Assembly (NCBI GenBank): GCA_035518715.1
Contig: DATIXJ010000014.1
Coordinates: forward strand, 1-12,866
DNA length: 12,866 bases
Origin: DATIXJ01 sp035518715
GTDB taxonomy: Bacteria; Bacteroidota; Ignavibacteria; UBA10030; SZUA-254
Direction of reading: 5' to 3'
The notes under the pieces: model-generated
The model's input: only the letters and a program-made list of their open reading frames with translations
Told to the model about the DNA's origin: nothing
The model's database searches: none
Translations under genes and position numbers: made by a program
In this document: one piece after another, positions 1 through 8,038 of the stretch
How positions within the stretch are numbered: position 1 is the first letter of the stretch
Layout: every line of letters starts with the position of its first letter

Positions 1-1
1 G

Positions 2-370
2 CCGGGAGAGGTAAACAGGTTTTTGGTCTTACCCCTTTTTGTGGGAATTGAACACCGGCTCTTTGCGGACCAGATCGTCGACAATTTCAGGCCGTATGTC
101 ACTGCAGCGGCTGGACCCGCGATGATCTACGTGTTTCCGTACAATGAAGAGTATTTTTCGGCGCTGGGGCACGGGCAGGCTAAGTATACTGCAGGCGGAT
201 TCATTGGAGCGGGAGCTTACTTCGGATCAGAACGCTCGACGGTACTCGGACTGAACATGCGATACTATTACATTCCCTATCCTTCGGGTCTCGAGAGTCT
301 TACGTACGTGAGCCCGAAAACTCAGTTCGGGGGATTTTTCATCACACTGACCTTCGGGAGCGGGTGGTAG
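2..370 (+). CDS. C-terminal part of an outer-membrane beta-barrel-like protein (5' end outside window)
   Basis: The reading frame is open from the left edge to a TAG stop, so about 123 residues of a longer protein are visible. A TTG at position 23 could be read as a start, but the frame stays open before it and there is no ribosome site, so I treat the gene as truncated by the window. The visible part alternates hydrophobic and polar residues with many glycines and aromatics (for example FRPYVTAAAGPAMIYVF, then FIGAGAYFG and GLNMRYYYIPYP), and it ends in FFITLTFGSGW with a terminal aromatic residue. That is the usual look of the last strands of an outer-membrane barrel. The exact family and any cargo are unknown. 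It converges on uvrA, with 13 bases between the two stop codons and no room for a separate terminator. Confidence 0.7.
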   Translation, partial: PGEVNRFLVLPLFVGIEHRLFADQIVDNFRPYVTAAAGPAMIYVFPYNEEYFSALGHGQAKYTAGGFIGAGAYFGSERSTVLGLNMRYYYIPYPSGLESLTYVSPKTQFGGFFITLTFGSGW

Positions 371-383
371 GTACTTCGGATTT

Positions 384-3239
384 CTACTTCACCAGATACG
401 GCCTCAGACATCTGCCGGTATATGATCCCGCGGCAGAAGCGATCTGTTCAGGCGTTCCTTCGGCAACAACCGTTCCCCCCTGATCCCCCGCTTCCGGACC
501 GAGATCGATAATCCAATCCGCACACTTCACGACATCCATATTATGTTCGATTATCAGGATGGAATTTCCTGCGTCGATCAGCGCGTTGAGTGCACGGAGA
601 AGCGTGGCAATATCGTCGAAGTGCAAACCCGTTGTCGGTTCATCGAGGATGAAAAGCAATTTTCTCCCTTCCTCTCGGTTGGCGAGATATGATGCCAGCT
701 TGATGCGCTGGGCCTCTCCGCCCGAGAGCGTCGTGGCAGACTGACCGAGCCGGATGTAGCCCATCCCGACATCCGCGAGAACCTGAAGACGTTTCGCAAC
801 CCGGTGCCCCGAAGCATGCTGACGAAAAAACTCGATCGCTTCGCTGACGGTCATTTCCAGGACTTCGTCGATATTTTTGCCGCGGTACTCAACGGCCAGA
901 ACTTCCTTCTTGAATCGCTTCCCGTTGCAGACTTCACAGGTCAGCTCGAGATCCGCGAGAAACTGCATCTCCACGGTCTGGATTCCGCTCCCCTCGCACG
1001 CCTCGCACCGACCGCCGGGGACATTGAAGGAGAAATATCCCGCCTTGTAACCGTGCATCTTCGAGGATTCGGTTCCTGCGAAGACATCCCGCACCAGATC
1101 GAATGCTTTCACGTACGTTGCCGGATTTGAACGCGGAGTTCTCCCGATCGGCGTCTGATCCACGAGTTCCACATCGTCGATATGCTCGGCGCCTTCGATC
1201 GATCCGTGATGGCCCACTGCTTCCGCAAATTCTCCCTTCAGCTTCTTCAATGCCCCGTAGAGGATATTGTGCACCAGCGTGCTCTTCCCCGATCCGCTGA
1301 CACCGGTCACCGCAACAAATTTGCCGAGAGGAATTTCCACGTCGATCCCCTTGAGATTGTGTTCAGCGGCGCCGACAATGCGAAGAGATTTCTTTTCACC
1401 CGCCCGCCGCGTTGCCGGGACGGGAATCATCTTTTTCCCCGAAAGGTATTGACCTGTCAGCGATCCCTGCACTTTTCTGACGGATTGTATGTCACCCTGA
1501 GCGACGACCTCGCCGCCGAACTCCCCGGCGCGCGGCCCCATATCAACAATAACATCCGCCGCGTGCATCATGTCGGCATCATGCTCAACCACGATGACCG
1601 TGTTCCCCACATCACGAAGAGCCAGCAGAATGGATATGAGCTTTGCATTATCGCGGGGATGGAGCCCGATGCTCGGCTCATCGAGGACATACAGCGATCC
1701 AACCAGCGATGATCCAAGCGCAGTCGCAAGGTTGATGCGCTGTGATTCCCCTCCCGATAACGTGTTGGAAAGTCGGTCAAGCGTCAGATATCCGATTCCC
1801 ACATCGTCCAGATACCGGAGTCGCTTGCGCAGCTCTTCGAGAATTCTCCGGGCGATTTCGAGATCAAACGAGGAAAGGTTGAGTTGTTCAAAGAATCCCC
1901 GGGCATTGGCAATGGTCATGCGTACCACATCGAAGATTGTTTTTTCGGCGATCCGGATGCACAGCGCCTCACGGCGCAGGCGGGCACCGTTACACGATTC
2001 GCACGTCGTGTATCCCCGGTACCGGCTCAAGAGAATCCGGTAATAAATCTTGTAGGTTTTTCGCTCTACCGCCCGGAAGAATCCGTTGATGCCGTCGAAC
2101 TCCCCGTCACCGTTCATCACCACATCGAGCTCTTTGTCCGTCAACTCGCGGAACGGAACATCGACACGCACACCGGCCTGCGGTGCAATCTTCAGGAGGT
2201 TGCGGTAATTGTTGTGCCACTTCGGGGTCGTCCACGGCTGGATGGCGCCTTCACGTATCGATCGTCCCTTATGAGGAACGACCAGGTCCATATCGATGCC
2301 GACCGCGCGCCCGAATCCCTGGCACTTCGGACACGCGCCGAACGGATTGTTGAACGAGAAAAGCCGCGGATCCGGTTCTTCATACCTGATCCCGCAGTTC
2401 GAACATTCAAAATGTTGGTTGAAGCGGAACACTCTGCCGCCTTCGAGGAGCCTGATCACTGCATACCCGTCGCTGGCAGCGAACGCAGTTTCCACGGAAT
2501 CTGCCAGGCGGGTGTTTTCCTCCCCCTCCCGGAAGACCAGCCGGTCAATAAGCACCGACAGTTCTTCCCGCTTGGCTTTCCTCGGAAGAGGGCTTTCATT
2601 CAAATCGATAATCTCATCCCCCCAGAGCAGGCGGAAGAAGCCCTGCTTTTTCAGAACCTCCACTTCCCTCTTGAGTGATACCTCCTCGTGATGGGGAAAG
2701 GGAAAGAGCACGTATAACTTAAGCTCACGCACCTCTTTGCCGGCGCCGCTCATTTCCTCGCGCAATCGGGCCGTCACAGTTGTGACGGAATCACGCTGGA
2801 CGATGTTTCCGCAATTGTAACAGAATGTTCTACCGATTCGGGCAAAGAGAAGGCGAAGGTAATCGTAAACCTCCGTCGTCGTTCCCACCGTGGATCTCGG
2901 GTTACGCGCCATCGTTTTCTGTTCGATGGCTATCGCCGGGCTGATCCCCTGGATAACATCCACATCGGGCTTGTCCATGCGCTCGAGGAACTGACGTGCA
3001 TACGAGGAGAGACTCTCCACAAATCGACGCTGACCTTCGGCATAAATCGTATCGAACGCCAGACTCGACTTCCCGGACCCACTCACTCCAGTCACCACAA
3101 TGAGCTTATTGCGGGGAAGTTCAAGGGAGATATTTTTGAGGTTATGGACCCGTGCACCGCGAATGCGAATGATGCTGCGGTTGCGCGGTGGAGCTGCTGT
3201 GCCATCCTGTGCAGATTTTTTCCGTTGAGATTTTGCCAT
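384..3239 (-). CDS. uvrA: Excinuclease ABC subunit A (UvrA)
   Basis: UvrA is the damage-sensing ATPase of nucleotide excision repair. A UvrA dimer loads UvrB at lesions in the cytoplasm. The 951-residue length fits the family. The first ATPase half has Walker A GVSGSGKSS (residues 51-59), signature LSGGE (494-498), Walker B LYVLDEPS (516-523) and the His553 switch. The second half has Walker A GVSGSGKST (646-654), LSGGEAQ (838-844), LLFILDEPTT (861-870) and His899. Zinc-binding cysteine pairs are visible at 279/282 with 303/306, at 413/416, and at 745/748 with 768/771; a further CxxC lies at 140/143. The region 150-270 corresponds to the UvrB-binding domain, which argues for a repair UvrA rather than a UvrA2 paralogue. 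The ATG start gives the standard length after a basic leader. No clear Shine-Dalgarno sequence precedes it, and an intrinsic terminator ends about 11 bases upstream. No key residue is missing. Confidence 0.98.
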   Translation of the reverse strand: MAKSQRKKSAQDGTAAPPRNRSIIRIRGARVHNLKNISLELPRNKLIVVTGVSGSGKSSLAFDTIYAEGQRRFVESLSSYARQFLERMDKPDVDVIQGISPAIAIEQKTMARNPRSTVGTTTEVYDYLRLLFARIGRTFCYNCGNIVQRDSVTTVTARLREEMSGAGKEVRELKLYVLFPFPHHEEVSLKREVEVLKKQGFFRLLWGDEIIDLNESPLPRKAKREELSVLIDRLVFREGEENTRLADSVETAFAASDGYAVIRLLEGGRVFRFNQHFECSNCGIRYEEPDPRLFSFNNPFGACPKCQGFGRAVGIDMDLVVPHKGRSIREGAIQPWTTPKWHNNYRNLLKIAPQAGVRVDVPFRELTDKELDVVMNGDGEFDGINGFFRAVERKTYKIYYRILLSRYRGYTTCESCNGARLRREALCIRIAEKTIFDVVRMTIANARGFFEQLNLSSFDLEIARRILEELRKRLRYLDDVGIGYLTLDRLSNTLSGGESQRINLATALGSSLVGSLYVLDEPSIGLHPRDNAKLISILLALRDVGNTVIVVEHDADMMHAADVIVDMGPRAGEFGGEVVAQGDIQSVRKVQGSLTGQYLSGKKMIPVPATRRAGEKKSLRIVGAAEHNLKGIDVEIPLGKFVAVTGVSGSGKSTLVHNILYGALKKLKGEFAEAVGHHGSIEGAEHIDDVELVDQTPIGRTPRSNPATYVKAFDLVRDVFAGTESSKMHGYKAGYFSFNVPGGRCEACEGSGIQTVEMQFLADLELTCEVCNGKRFKKEVLAVEYRGKNIDEVLEMTVSEAIEFFRQHASGHRVAKRLQVLADVGMGYIRLGQSATTLSGGEAQRIKLASYLANREEGRKLLFILDEPTTGLHFDDIATLLRALNALIDAGNSILIIEHNMDVVKCADWIIDLGPEAGDQGGTVVAEGTPEQIASAAGSYTGRCLRPYLVK

Positions 3240-3250
3240 GTGGCCGTAAG

Positions 3251-3282
3251 AAAAAAAATAGGGGCTACCGTGTGATAGCCCC
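3251..3282 (-). terminator. Rho-independent terminator after the small barrel gene, directly before uvrA
   Basis: Read on the minus strand, a perfect 7-bp stem GGGGCTA/TAGCCCC (3282-3276 with 3267-3261) closes an 8-base loop and is followed by TA and then eight T residues (3258-3251). This is a textbook intrinsic terminator. It lies 24 bases after the stop codon of the 3307-3861 gene and ends about 11 bases before the uvrA start codon, so it also forms the uvrA leader. Confidence 0.88.
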
Positions 3283-3306
3283 GCAAGTCAACTGCCCGAA
3301 AATCGC

Positions 3307-3861
3307 TCAGACACCGCCGAGCATGATCGCAACCGTTCCGATCACCTGCGAAGCAGTTTTTTCGTTCGTGTCCTTTCCGATCATGTTCAGGAACTGGTAT
3401 TTTACGCCGACATCAAATGATCCGATGATCGGGAGAGAAATATCTGCTCCGCCTCCGAGAGCGAGCCCCTCGCGTGTGTTCGACGGAGCACCCGACGCCG
3501 TGTTCGTCAGCGTGTTTACAAGCGCGTCGATACCGAGATAAGGCGATACGAATGGCATCGAAATCGGATATTCAAGACCTGCGCTTCCGCTCCAGATGAC
3601 ATCGGAATTACCGCCCTGATTATTGGGCAGTCTGTTGTACGTTCCCGCGACCACAATATTAAGCGGCATGAGTCCTGAAAATCGCAGTTTCGCACCGGCA
3701 TTCCACCCGGTATTATCAATAGTGCCCAGGTCGCTTGTGGGAAGAGATACTCCTCCAAATACTCCGAACTTTACGCTGAACGGCAACCCGACTCCCGGCG
3801 CCTGTGCGTGTGCAGTTCCGGCAATCATCAACAGTATGCAGACAACGAGAACGGCTTTCAT
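3307..3861 (-). CDS. Small outer-membrane beta-barrel protein with signal peptide
   Basis: This 184-residue protein starts with a signal peptide (MKAVLVVCILLMIAGTAHA, likely cut after Ala19). The mature part consists of alternating strands with many glycines, such as FGVFGGVSLPTSDLG and GLALGGGADISLPIIGSFDVGVKY. The size and pattern fit an eight-stranded OmpA-like/OmpW-like barrel (outer-membrane beta-barrel superfamily). It has no OmpA peptidoglycan-binding domain and no catalytic motif, so a structural or porin-like role is only an inference. The start is well supported by AAAGGAG at 3869-3875, seven bases before the ATG. The gene begins 36 bases after the carB stop on the same strand with no terminator visible in between, so read-through from carB is possible. 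It is followed by a clear intrinsic terminator. Confidence 0.8.
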   Translation of the reverse strand: MKAVLVVCILLMIAGTAHAQAPGVGLPFSVKFGVFGGVSLPTSDLGTIDNTGWNAGAKLRFSGLMPLNIVVAGTYNRLPNNQGGNSDVIWSGSAGLEYPISMPFVSPYLGIDALVNTLTNTASGAPSNTREGLALGGGADISLPIIGSFDVGVKYQFLNMIGKDTNEKTASQVIGTVAIMLGGV

Positions 3862-3897
3862 GATGTTTCTCCTTTGTGATTGATGACCGTGCGCATG

Positions 3898-6800
3898 TTA
3901 TGTATGATATTCTTGTAAACTTCTGACGGTTGATTTCGCCTCCCGGATCCACTGTATTCCCTTCACCGCCGCTGCCGCCGCCGAGACGGTCGTGATGATG
4001 GGAAGCTTCGCTTCAAGCGCCGCTCCTCCGATTGAGAGCTCGTCGTACCGGGACAGCTCTCCGAGCGGGGTGTTGACCACGATGTTGATGAAACCGTTCT
4101 TGATATGGTCAACAATATTCGGTCGACCTTCATTCACCTTGAAGACGGGAGTGTTTTTCACATTATGAGCAGTGAGAAACGACGATGTGCCGTCGGTCGC
4201 AAACAGTGTAAACCCTAGACGCTCGAATCCCTTCGCAACTTCCACCAGTCGGTAATTCTTGTCGTTATTGTTGACGCTGACAAATACTCCACCGGAAACC
4301 GGAAGATTCTCTCCCGCACCGATGATCGCCTTTGCGATCGCATCCCCGAAATTATCGGATATGGACATCACCTCACCCGTCGAACGCATCTCCGGACCGA
4401 GATAGATCTTCACCTTAGGGAACTTCCCGAAGGGAAAGACCGGTTCCTTGACGGCAATATGTCTTGGTGCGGCATTCAGCGGTAAGCCAAGCTCATGCAG
4501 CGATTTTCCCACCATGACCCTTGCGGCGATTTTTGCAAGCGGCATGCCCATGGCTTTGCTCACGAAGGGCACCGTCCGTGAAGCCCGCGGATTCACTTCA
4601 AGCACATAGACAATTCCGTTCTTTTCCGCACACTGGACGTTAATGAGTCCACGGACTCCGAGCGCAAGGGCGAGTTTACGCGTAAAGTCTTTGAGCTGCT
4701 CGATCACCTGAACGCTTTCCACTTGCGGCATCAGCACACACGCACTATCCCCAGAATGAATTCCCGCTTCTTCAATATGTTGGAGAACGCCGCCGATCAG
4801 CACATCCTTCCCGTCGCAAACCGCATCCACGTCAAATTCCTTTGCATCTTCCAGAAATTTATCGATGAGTATGGGATGATCGGGTGAAACTCTGACCGCC
4901 GCGTTCATGTACTGTTCGAGCGCCTCGGGCTTGTAAACAATTTCCATCGCACGTCCGCCGAGCACGTATGATGGGCGGACCAGCACAGGATATCCGATCG
5001 AGGAAGCGACGCTGACTGCTTCATCGACGGAAGTGGCATTTCCGTCTTTCGGGTGCGGAATGTGCAGTTTCTTCAGCAGATCACCGAACCGCTTGCGATC
5101 CTCCGCGAGATCGATCCCTTCGGGGGATGTCCCGAGAATCTTCACACCGTTCGCTTCCAGTGCTTTTGAGAGCTTCAGCGGTGTTTGACCTCCGAAGCTC
5201 ACAATAATCCCTTCGGGCTGCTCCACGGCACAGATGTCGAGGACGTTCTCGAGCGTGAGCGGCTCAAAATAGAGCCGGTCGGTTTGATCGTAGTCCGTTG
5301 AAACCGTCTCCGGATTACAATTCACCATGATCGTTTCGAAGCCCTCTTCCTTCAGCGCGAAGACACCGTGGACACAGCAATAATCGAACTCAATCCCCTG
5401 CCCGATGCGGTTCGGTCCGCCGCCGAGGATAATGACCTTCTTCCTCTTCGACTGCTGTACTTCGGACTCTCGTTCATACGTCGAATAGAAGTATGGCGTC
5501 GAGGCCTGGAATTCGGCAGCGCAGGTATCCACCGTCTTGAACACCGGTTTTATTCCTGCCTTCTCCCGAAATTTTCTGACCGTGAGTTCGTCCGTGTGCC
5601 ACAGATGTGCCAACTGCCTGTCGGAAAAGCCGTATTCCTTTGCCTGCCGAAGGAGTTCCGTTGAAACGGAGCTTCGTCGGGCGCCATCCTTACCGGCGGC
5701 TTCTTTCAATACTCTTTCGAGCTCAACGATTTGCCGGATATTATGCAGGAACCAGCGATCGATTCTCGTGATGTCGTACAACTCATCAATATGGATGCCA
5801 AGCTGAAGGGCATACCGGAGATAGAAGATATTGTCGGATTTCGGAACCCGGAGCTTCTTCCGGACACGTTCACGCCATTCATCGCGCTCAATGTCATTGA
5901 GCAGATCAACGTCGAGAATGTCCTTTCCATCCGCACCCAATCCGTATCTTCCGATTTCCAGGGAACGGAGGGACTTCTGGAGAGCTTCCTTGAATGTCCT
6001 CCCGAAGGCCATTGCCTCTCCCACAGATTTCATCTGTATCCCAAGAGTGTCATCGACCCCCTTAAACTTCTCGAAATCCCAGCGGGGAATTTTCACGACC
6101 GTATAATCGATGGTGGGCTCAAATGAAGCGGGAGTCTTCTTGGTGATATCGTTTGGAATTTCGTCGAGTGTATAGCCGACGGAAAGTTTCGCCGCGATCT
6201 TTGCGATCGGAAAGCCGGTCGCTTTGGAAGCGAGTGCCGATGAGCGGGAAACGCGCGGGTTCATCTCAATGACGAGCATCTTGCCGTTCTCGGGATTCAC
6301 CGCAAACTGGATGTTCGATCCCCCCGTTTCGACACCGATGGCACGAATGATCCTGATTGCGGCGTCGCGCATGTGCTGATATTCTTTGTCCGTCAGGGTT
6401 TGCACGGGCGCAACCGTAATGGAATCCCCCGTGTGGACTCCCATGGGATCGAAATTTTCAATCGAACAGATGATAACGACATTATCCTTGAGATCACGCA
6501 TCACTTCTAATTCGAATTCTTTCCATCCGATGACGGATTCCTCCACGAGTACTTCGTGGATCGGGCTTGCGGCAAGTGCGTGTTCGATTTTGGAGCGGTA
6601 TTCCTCGATGTTATAGGCCGTGCCTCCGCCCGTACCGCCGAGGGTAAATGAGGGACGAATGATGATCGGAAAGCCGGTCGATTCCGCGAACGCGAGAGCA
6701 GCATCCAGCGTGCGCACAAAACTCCCGCGGGCAGTTTCGAGGCCGATCGATTTCATTGTTTTCTGAAAGAGCTCCCTGCTTTCCGCCTTCCGGATCGCTT

Positions 6801-7161
6801 CAAGCTTGGCTCCGATCAGCTCCACACCATATTTGGCAAGCACCCCGCTCTCGGCAAGCGCCACCGCTGTATTGAGTGCGGTTTGCCCGCCCATCGTCGG
6901 CAGAATAGCATCGGGACGTTCGCGCTCGATGATTTTTTCGACAAAATACGGAGTAATCGGTTCAACGTAGGTACGATCCGCAAATTCCGGATCGGTCATG
7001 ATCGTGGCCGGATTGCTGTTCACAAGGATGACGCGGTATCCCTCCTCCTTGAGAACACGACAGGCCTGTGTGCCCGAGTAGTCGAACTCACAGGCCTGCC
7101 CGATAACAATCGGGCCGGCACCAATAATGAGGATAGAACGGAGATCTGTACGCTTCGGCAT
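3898..7161 (-). CDS. carB: Carbamoyl-phosphate synthase large subunit (CarB)
   Basis: CarB makes carbamoyl phosphate from bicarbonate, ATP and glutamine-derived ammonia (supplied by CarA) for pyrimidine and arginine synthesis in the cytoplasm. The 1087 residues follow the whole family layout. The N-terminal carboxyphosphate half opens with MPKRTD and contains GAGPIVIGQACEFDYSG (14-30), the ATP-grasp stretch IIRPSFTLGGTGGG (167-180) and EMNPRVSRSSALASK (299-313). An oligomerisation region spans about 405-550. The second synthetase half has GGGPNRIGQGIEFDYCC (580-596), VRPSYVLGGRAMEI (728-741) and EVNPRASRTVPFVSK (855-869). The C-terminal allosteric domain (about 940-1087) keeps Lys968, Thr989, Thr992, Lys1008 and Asn1030, which line up with the E. 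coli UMP/IMP site, so feedback control by UMP is likely. No carA is adjacent: the upstream gene is divergent. The ATG start has no strong Shine-Dalgarno but gives the conserved N-terminus. Confidence 0.98.
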   Translation of the reverse strand: MPKRTDLRSILIIGAGPIVIGQACEFDYSGTQACRVLKEEGYRVILVNSNPATIMTDPEFADRTYVEPITPYFVEKIIERERPDAILPTMGGQTALNTAVALAESGVLAKYGVELIGAKLEAIRKAESRELFQKTMKSIGLETARGSFVRTLDAALAFAESTGFPIIIRPSFTLGGTGGGTAYNIEEYRSKIEHALAASPIHEVLVEESVIGWKEFELEVMRDLKDNVVIICSIENFDPMGVHTGDSITVAPVQTLTDKEYQHMRDAAIRIIRAIGVETGGSNIQFAVNPENGKMLVIEMNPRVSRSSALASKATGFPIAKIAAKLSVGYTLDEIPNDITKKTPASFEPTIDYTVVKIPRWDFEKFKGVDDTLGIQMKSVGEAMAFGRTFKEALQKSLRSLEIGRYGLGADGKDILDVDLLNDIERDEWRERVRKKLRVPKSDNIFYLRYALQLGIHIDELYDITRIDRWFLHNIRQIVELERVLKEAAGKDGARRSSVSTELLRQAKEYGFSDRQLAHLWHTDELTVRKFREKAGIKPVFKTVDTCAAEFQASTPYFYSTYERESEVQQSKRKKVIILGGGPNRIGQGIEFDYCCVHGVFALKEEGFETIMVNCNPETVSTDYDQTDRLYFEPLTLENVLDICAVEQPEGIIVSFGGQTPLKLSKALEANGVKILGTSPEGIDLAEDRKRFGDLLKKLHIPHPKDGNATSVDEAVSVASSIGYPVLVRPSYVLGGRAMEIVYKPEALEQYMNAAVRVSPDHPILIDKFLEDAKEFDVDAVCDGKDVLIGGVLQHIEEAGIHSGDSACVLMPQVESVQVIEQLKDFTRKLALALGVRGLINVQCAEKNGIVYVLEVNPRASRTVPFVSKAMGMPLAKIAARVMVGKSLHELGLPLNAAPRHIAVKEPVFPFGKFPKVKIYLGPEMRSTGEVMSISDNFGDAIAKAIIGAGENLPVSGGVFVSVNNNDKNYRLVEVAKGFERLGFTLFATDGTSSFLTAHNVKNTPVFKVNEGRPNIVDHIKNGFINIVVNTPLGELSRYDELSIGGAALEAKLPIITTVSAAAAAVKGIQWIREAKSTVRSLQEYHT

Positions 7162-7181
7162 TGATGTCTTGAAGATTGATC

Positions 7182-7210
7182 AAGATAGGGAAATTTCCAG
7201 TGAGTTGCCA
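7182..7210 (-). promoter_or_regulatory. Candidate carB promoter
   Basis: On the minus strand TGGCAA (7210-7205) and TATCTT (7187-7182) are separated by 17 bases, about 20 bases upstream of the carB start codon. Both hexamers match the sigma-70 consensus only partly (3/6 and 4/6), so this is weak. A 10-bp palindrome GGAAATTTCC (7189-7198) fills most of the spacer and could be an operator. Confidence 0.25.
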
Positions 7211-7212
7211 GA

Positions 7213-7231
7213 GGGTTTTCCTCCAAAACCC
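7213..7231. repeat. Perfect inverted repeat in the carB / 7314 divergent region
   Basis: GGGTTTT (7213-7219) and AAAACCC (7225-7231) form a perfect 7-bp stem with a 5-base loop. On the minus strand, towards carB, the loop reads GGAGG. No T-tract follows on either side, so it does not look like a terminator. It could be a regulator-binding site, or lie just upstream of the carB transcript. Confidence 0.5.
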
Positions 7232-7237
7232 GGCATG

Positions 7238-7266
7238 TTGCGCGAGGACGGAAATTTGTCTATACT
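7238..7266 (+). promoter_or_regulatory. Candidate sigma-70-type promoter for the 7314-9601 gene pair
   Basis: TTGCGC (7238-7243) and TATACT (7261-7266) are separated by exactly 17 bases. The -10 element matches the consensus at 5 of 6 positions and the -35 element at 3 of 6. Transcription would begin near 7273, leaving a leader of about 40 bases that contains the AGGAGG site. Its position supports a coding start at 7314 rather than farther upstream. Confidence 0.5.
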
Positions 7267-7303
7267 CACCGCGGGAAACAAAGACCCACTATTGCGTACT
7301 GTC

Positions 7304-7310
7304 AGGAGGA
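7304..7310 (+). promoter_or_regulatory. Ribosome binding site that fixes the start at 7314
   Basis: AGGAGGA lies three bases before the ATG at 7314. It is the best Shine-Dalgarno match in the window. It decides in favour of the internal ATG over an upstream in-frame ATG at 7176, which has no ribosome site and would add 46 residues with no membrane-protein character. Confidence 0.8.
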
Positions 7311-7313
7311 AGC

Positions 7314-7964
7314 ATGTTTATCGGACATTTCGGAGTCGGATTCGGAGCAAAGAAAAGTGCACCTGCTGTATCTCTCGGCATCCTGTTCATCGCCGCACAA
7401 TTTCTCGACCTCCTCTGGCCCACTCTTCTGCTCATTGGCGCTGAGCACGTTGCCATCGAGCCCAACAGCGGAAGGACTGTTCCTCTCAACTTCATTGACT
7501 ATCCGTTCTCGCATAGTCTCGTGATGGTCATTTTCTGGTCATTGCTCGTCGGCTTTTTGTTCTGGCTCATACGGAAAAATGTCAAGAGCGCCGTAGTCAT
7601 CGGGATTTGCGTCATGAGTCACTGGGTGCTCGATCTCATCGTCCATTATCCTGATCTCCCTCTCGCACCGTGGAACTCGCCTCTTGCCGGGTTCTCCCTC
7701 TGGAGCTCACCGATCGGGACCGGACTAGTCGAGGGGTCCATCTTTCTCGCGGGGGTGATACTCTACCTGAAAGCAACGAGCGCGCGAAACCGCGCGGGAA
7801 AATTTGGTTTATGGTTGATGGTTGGTCTGCTGATACTCAGCCACCTGGCAAATCTGTTCGGTCCGCCGCCACCGAGCGTCACGGCCATTGCCTGGGCCGG
7901 ACAGCTTCAGTGGCTCTTTGTCGTTCTCGCGTTCTGGGTCGATCGCAACAGAATACCGCGGTAG
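7314..7964 (+). CDS. YdjM-like (DUF457) membrane metal-dependent hydrolase
   Basis: The protein has 216 residues from the ATG that follows AGGAGGA. It opens with MFIGHFGVGFGAKK and has about five to six hydrophobic segments (roughly 22-42, 65-86, 92-111, 136-152, 165-182 and 192-208). Conserved polar residues typical of the YdjM/DUF457 family (PF04307) are seen: His5, Asp32 in the AAQFLDLLWP stretch, His45, His67 in YPFSHSL, and the SHWVLDLIVHYPD block with His103, Asp107, His111 and Asp114. The family is annotated as inner-membrane metal-dependent hydrolases, but for most members the substrate is not known. The gene is divergent from carB and 74 bases upstream of a glycosyltransferase on the same strand with no terminator visible between them, so the two are probably co-transcribed. 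A role in the cell envelope is only suggested by this neighbour. Confidence 0.85.
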   Translation: MFIGHFGVGFGAKKSAPAVSLGILFIAAQFLDLLWPTLLLIGAEHVAIEPNSGRTVPLNFIDYPFSHSLVMVIFWSLLVGFLFWLIRKNVKSAVVIGICVMSHWVLDLIVHYPDLPLAPWNSPLAGFSLWSSPIGTGLVEGSIFLAGVILYLKATSARNRAGKFGLWLMVGLLILSHLANLFGPPPPSVTAIAWAGQLQWLFVVLAFWVDRNRIPR

Positions 7965-8038
7965 ACGTATCATTTCATAGTCGCGAAAGATTTTGCCCGC
8001 AAGGAACCTGAGCACATCACAGACAGAGAAGGAGAATC

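Noticed and set aside
1884..2678. 264-codon open frame on the plus strand within uvrA
   Set aside because: It lies wholly opposite the uvrA coding sequence, has no ribosome site, and its product shows no domain. It is an antisense shadow of a GC-rich gene.
7176..7313. N-terminal extension of the YdjM-like gene from the ATG at 7176
   Set aside because: The extension covers the candidate promoter, lacks a ribosome site and encodes a Cys-rich stretch unlike the family. AGGAGGA directly before 7314 marks the real start.
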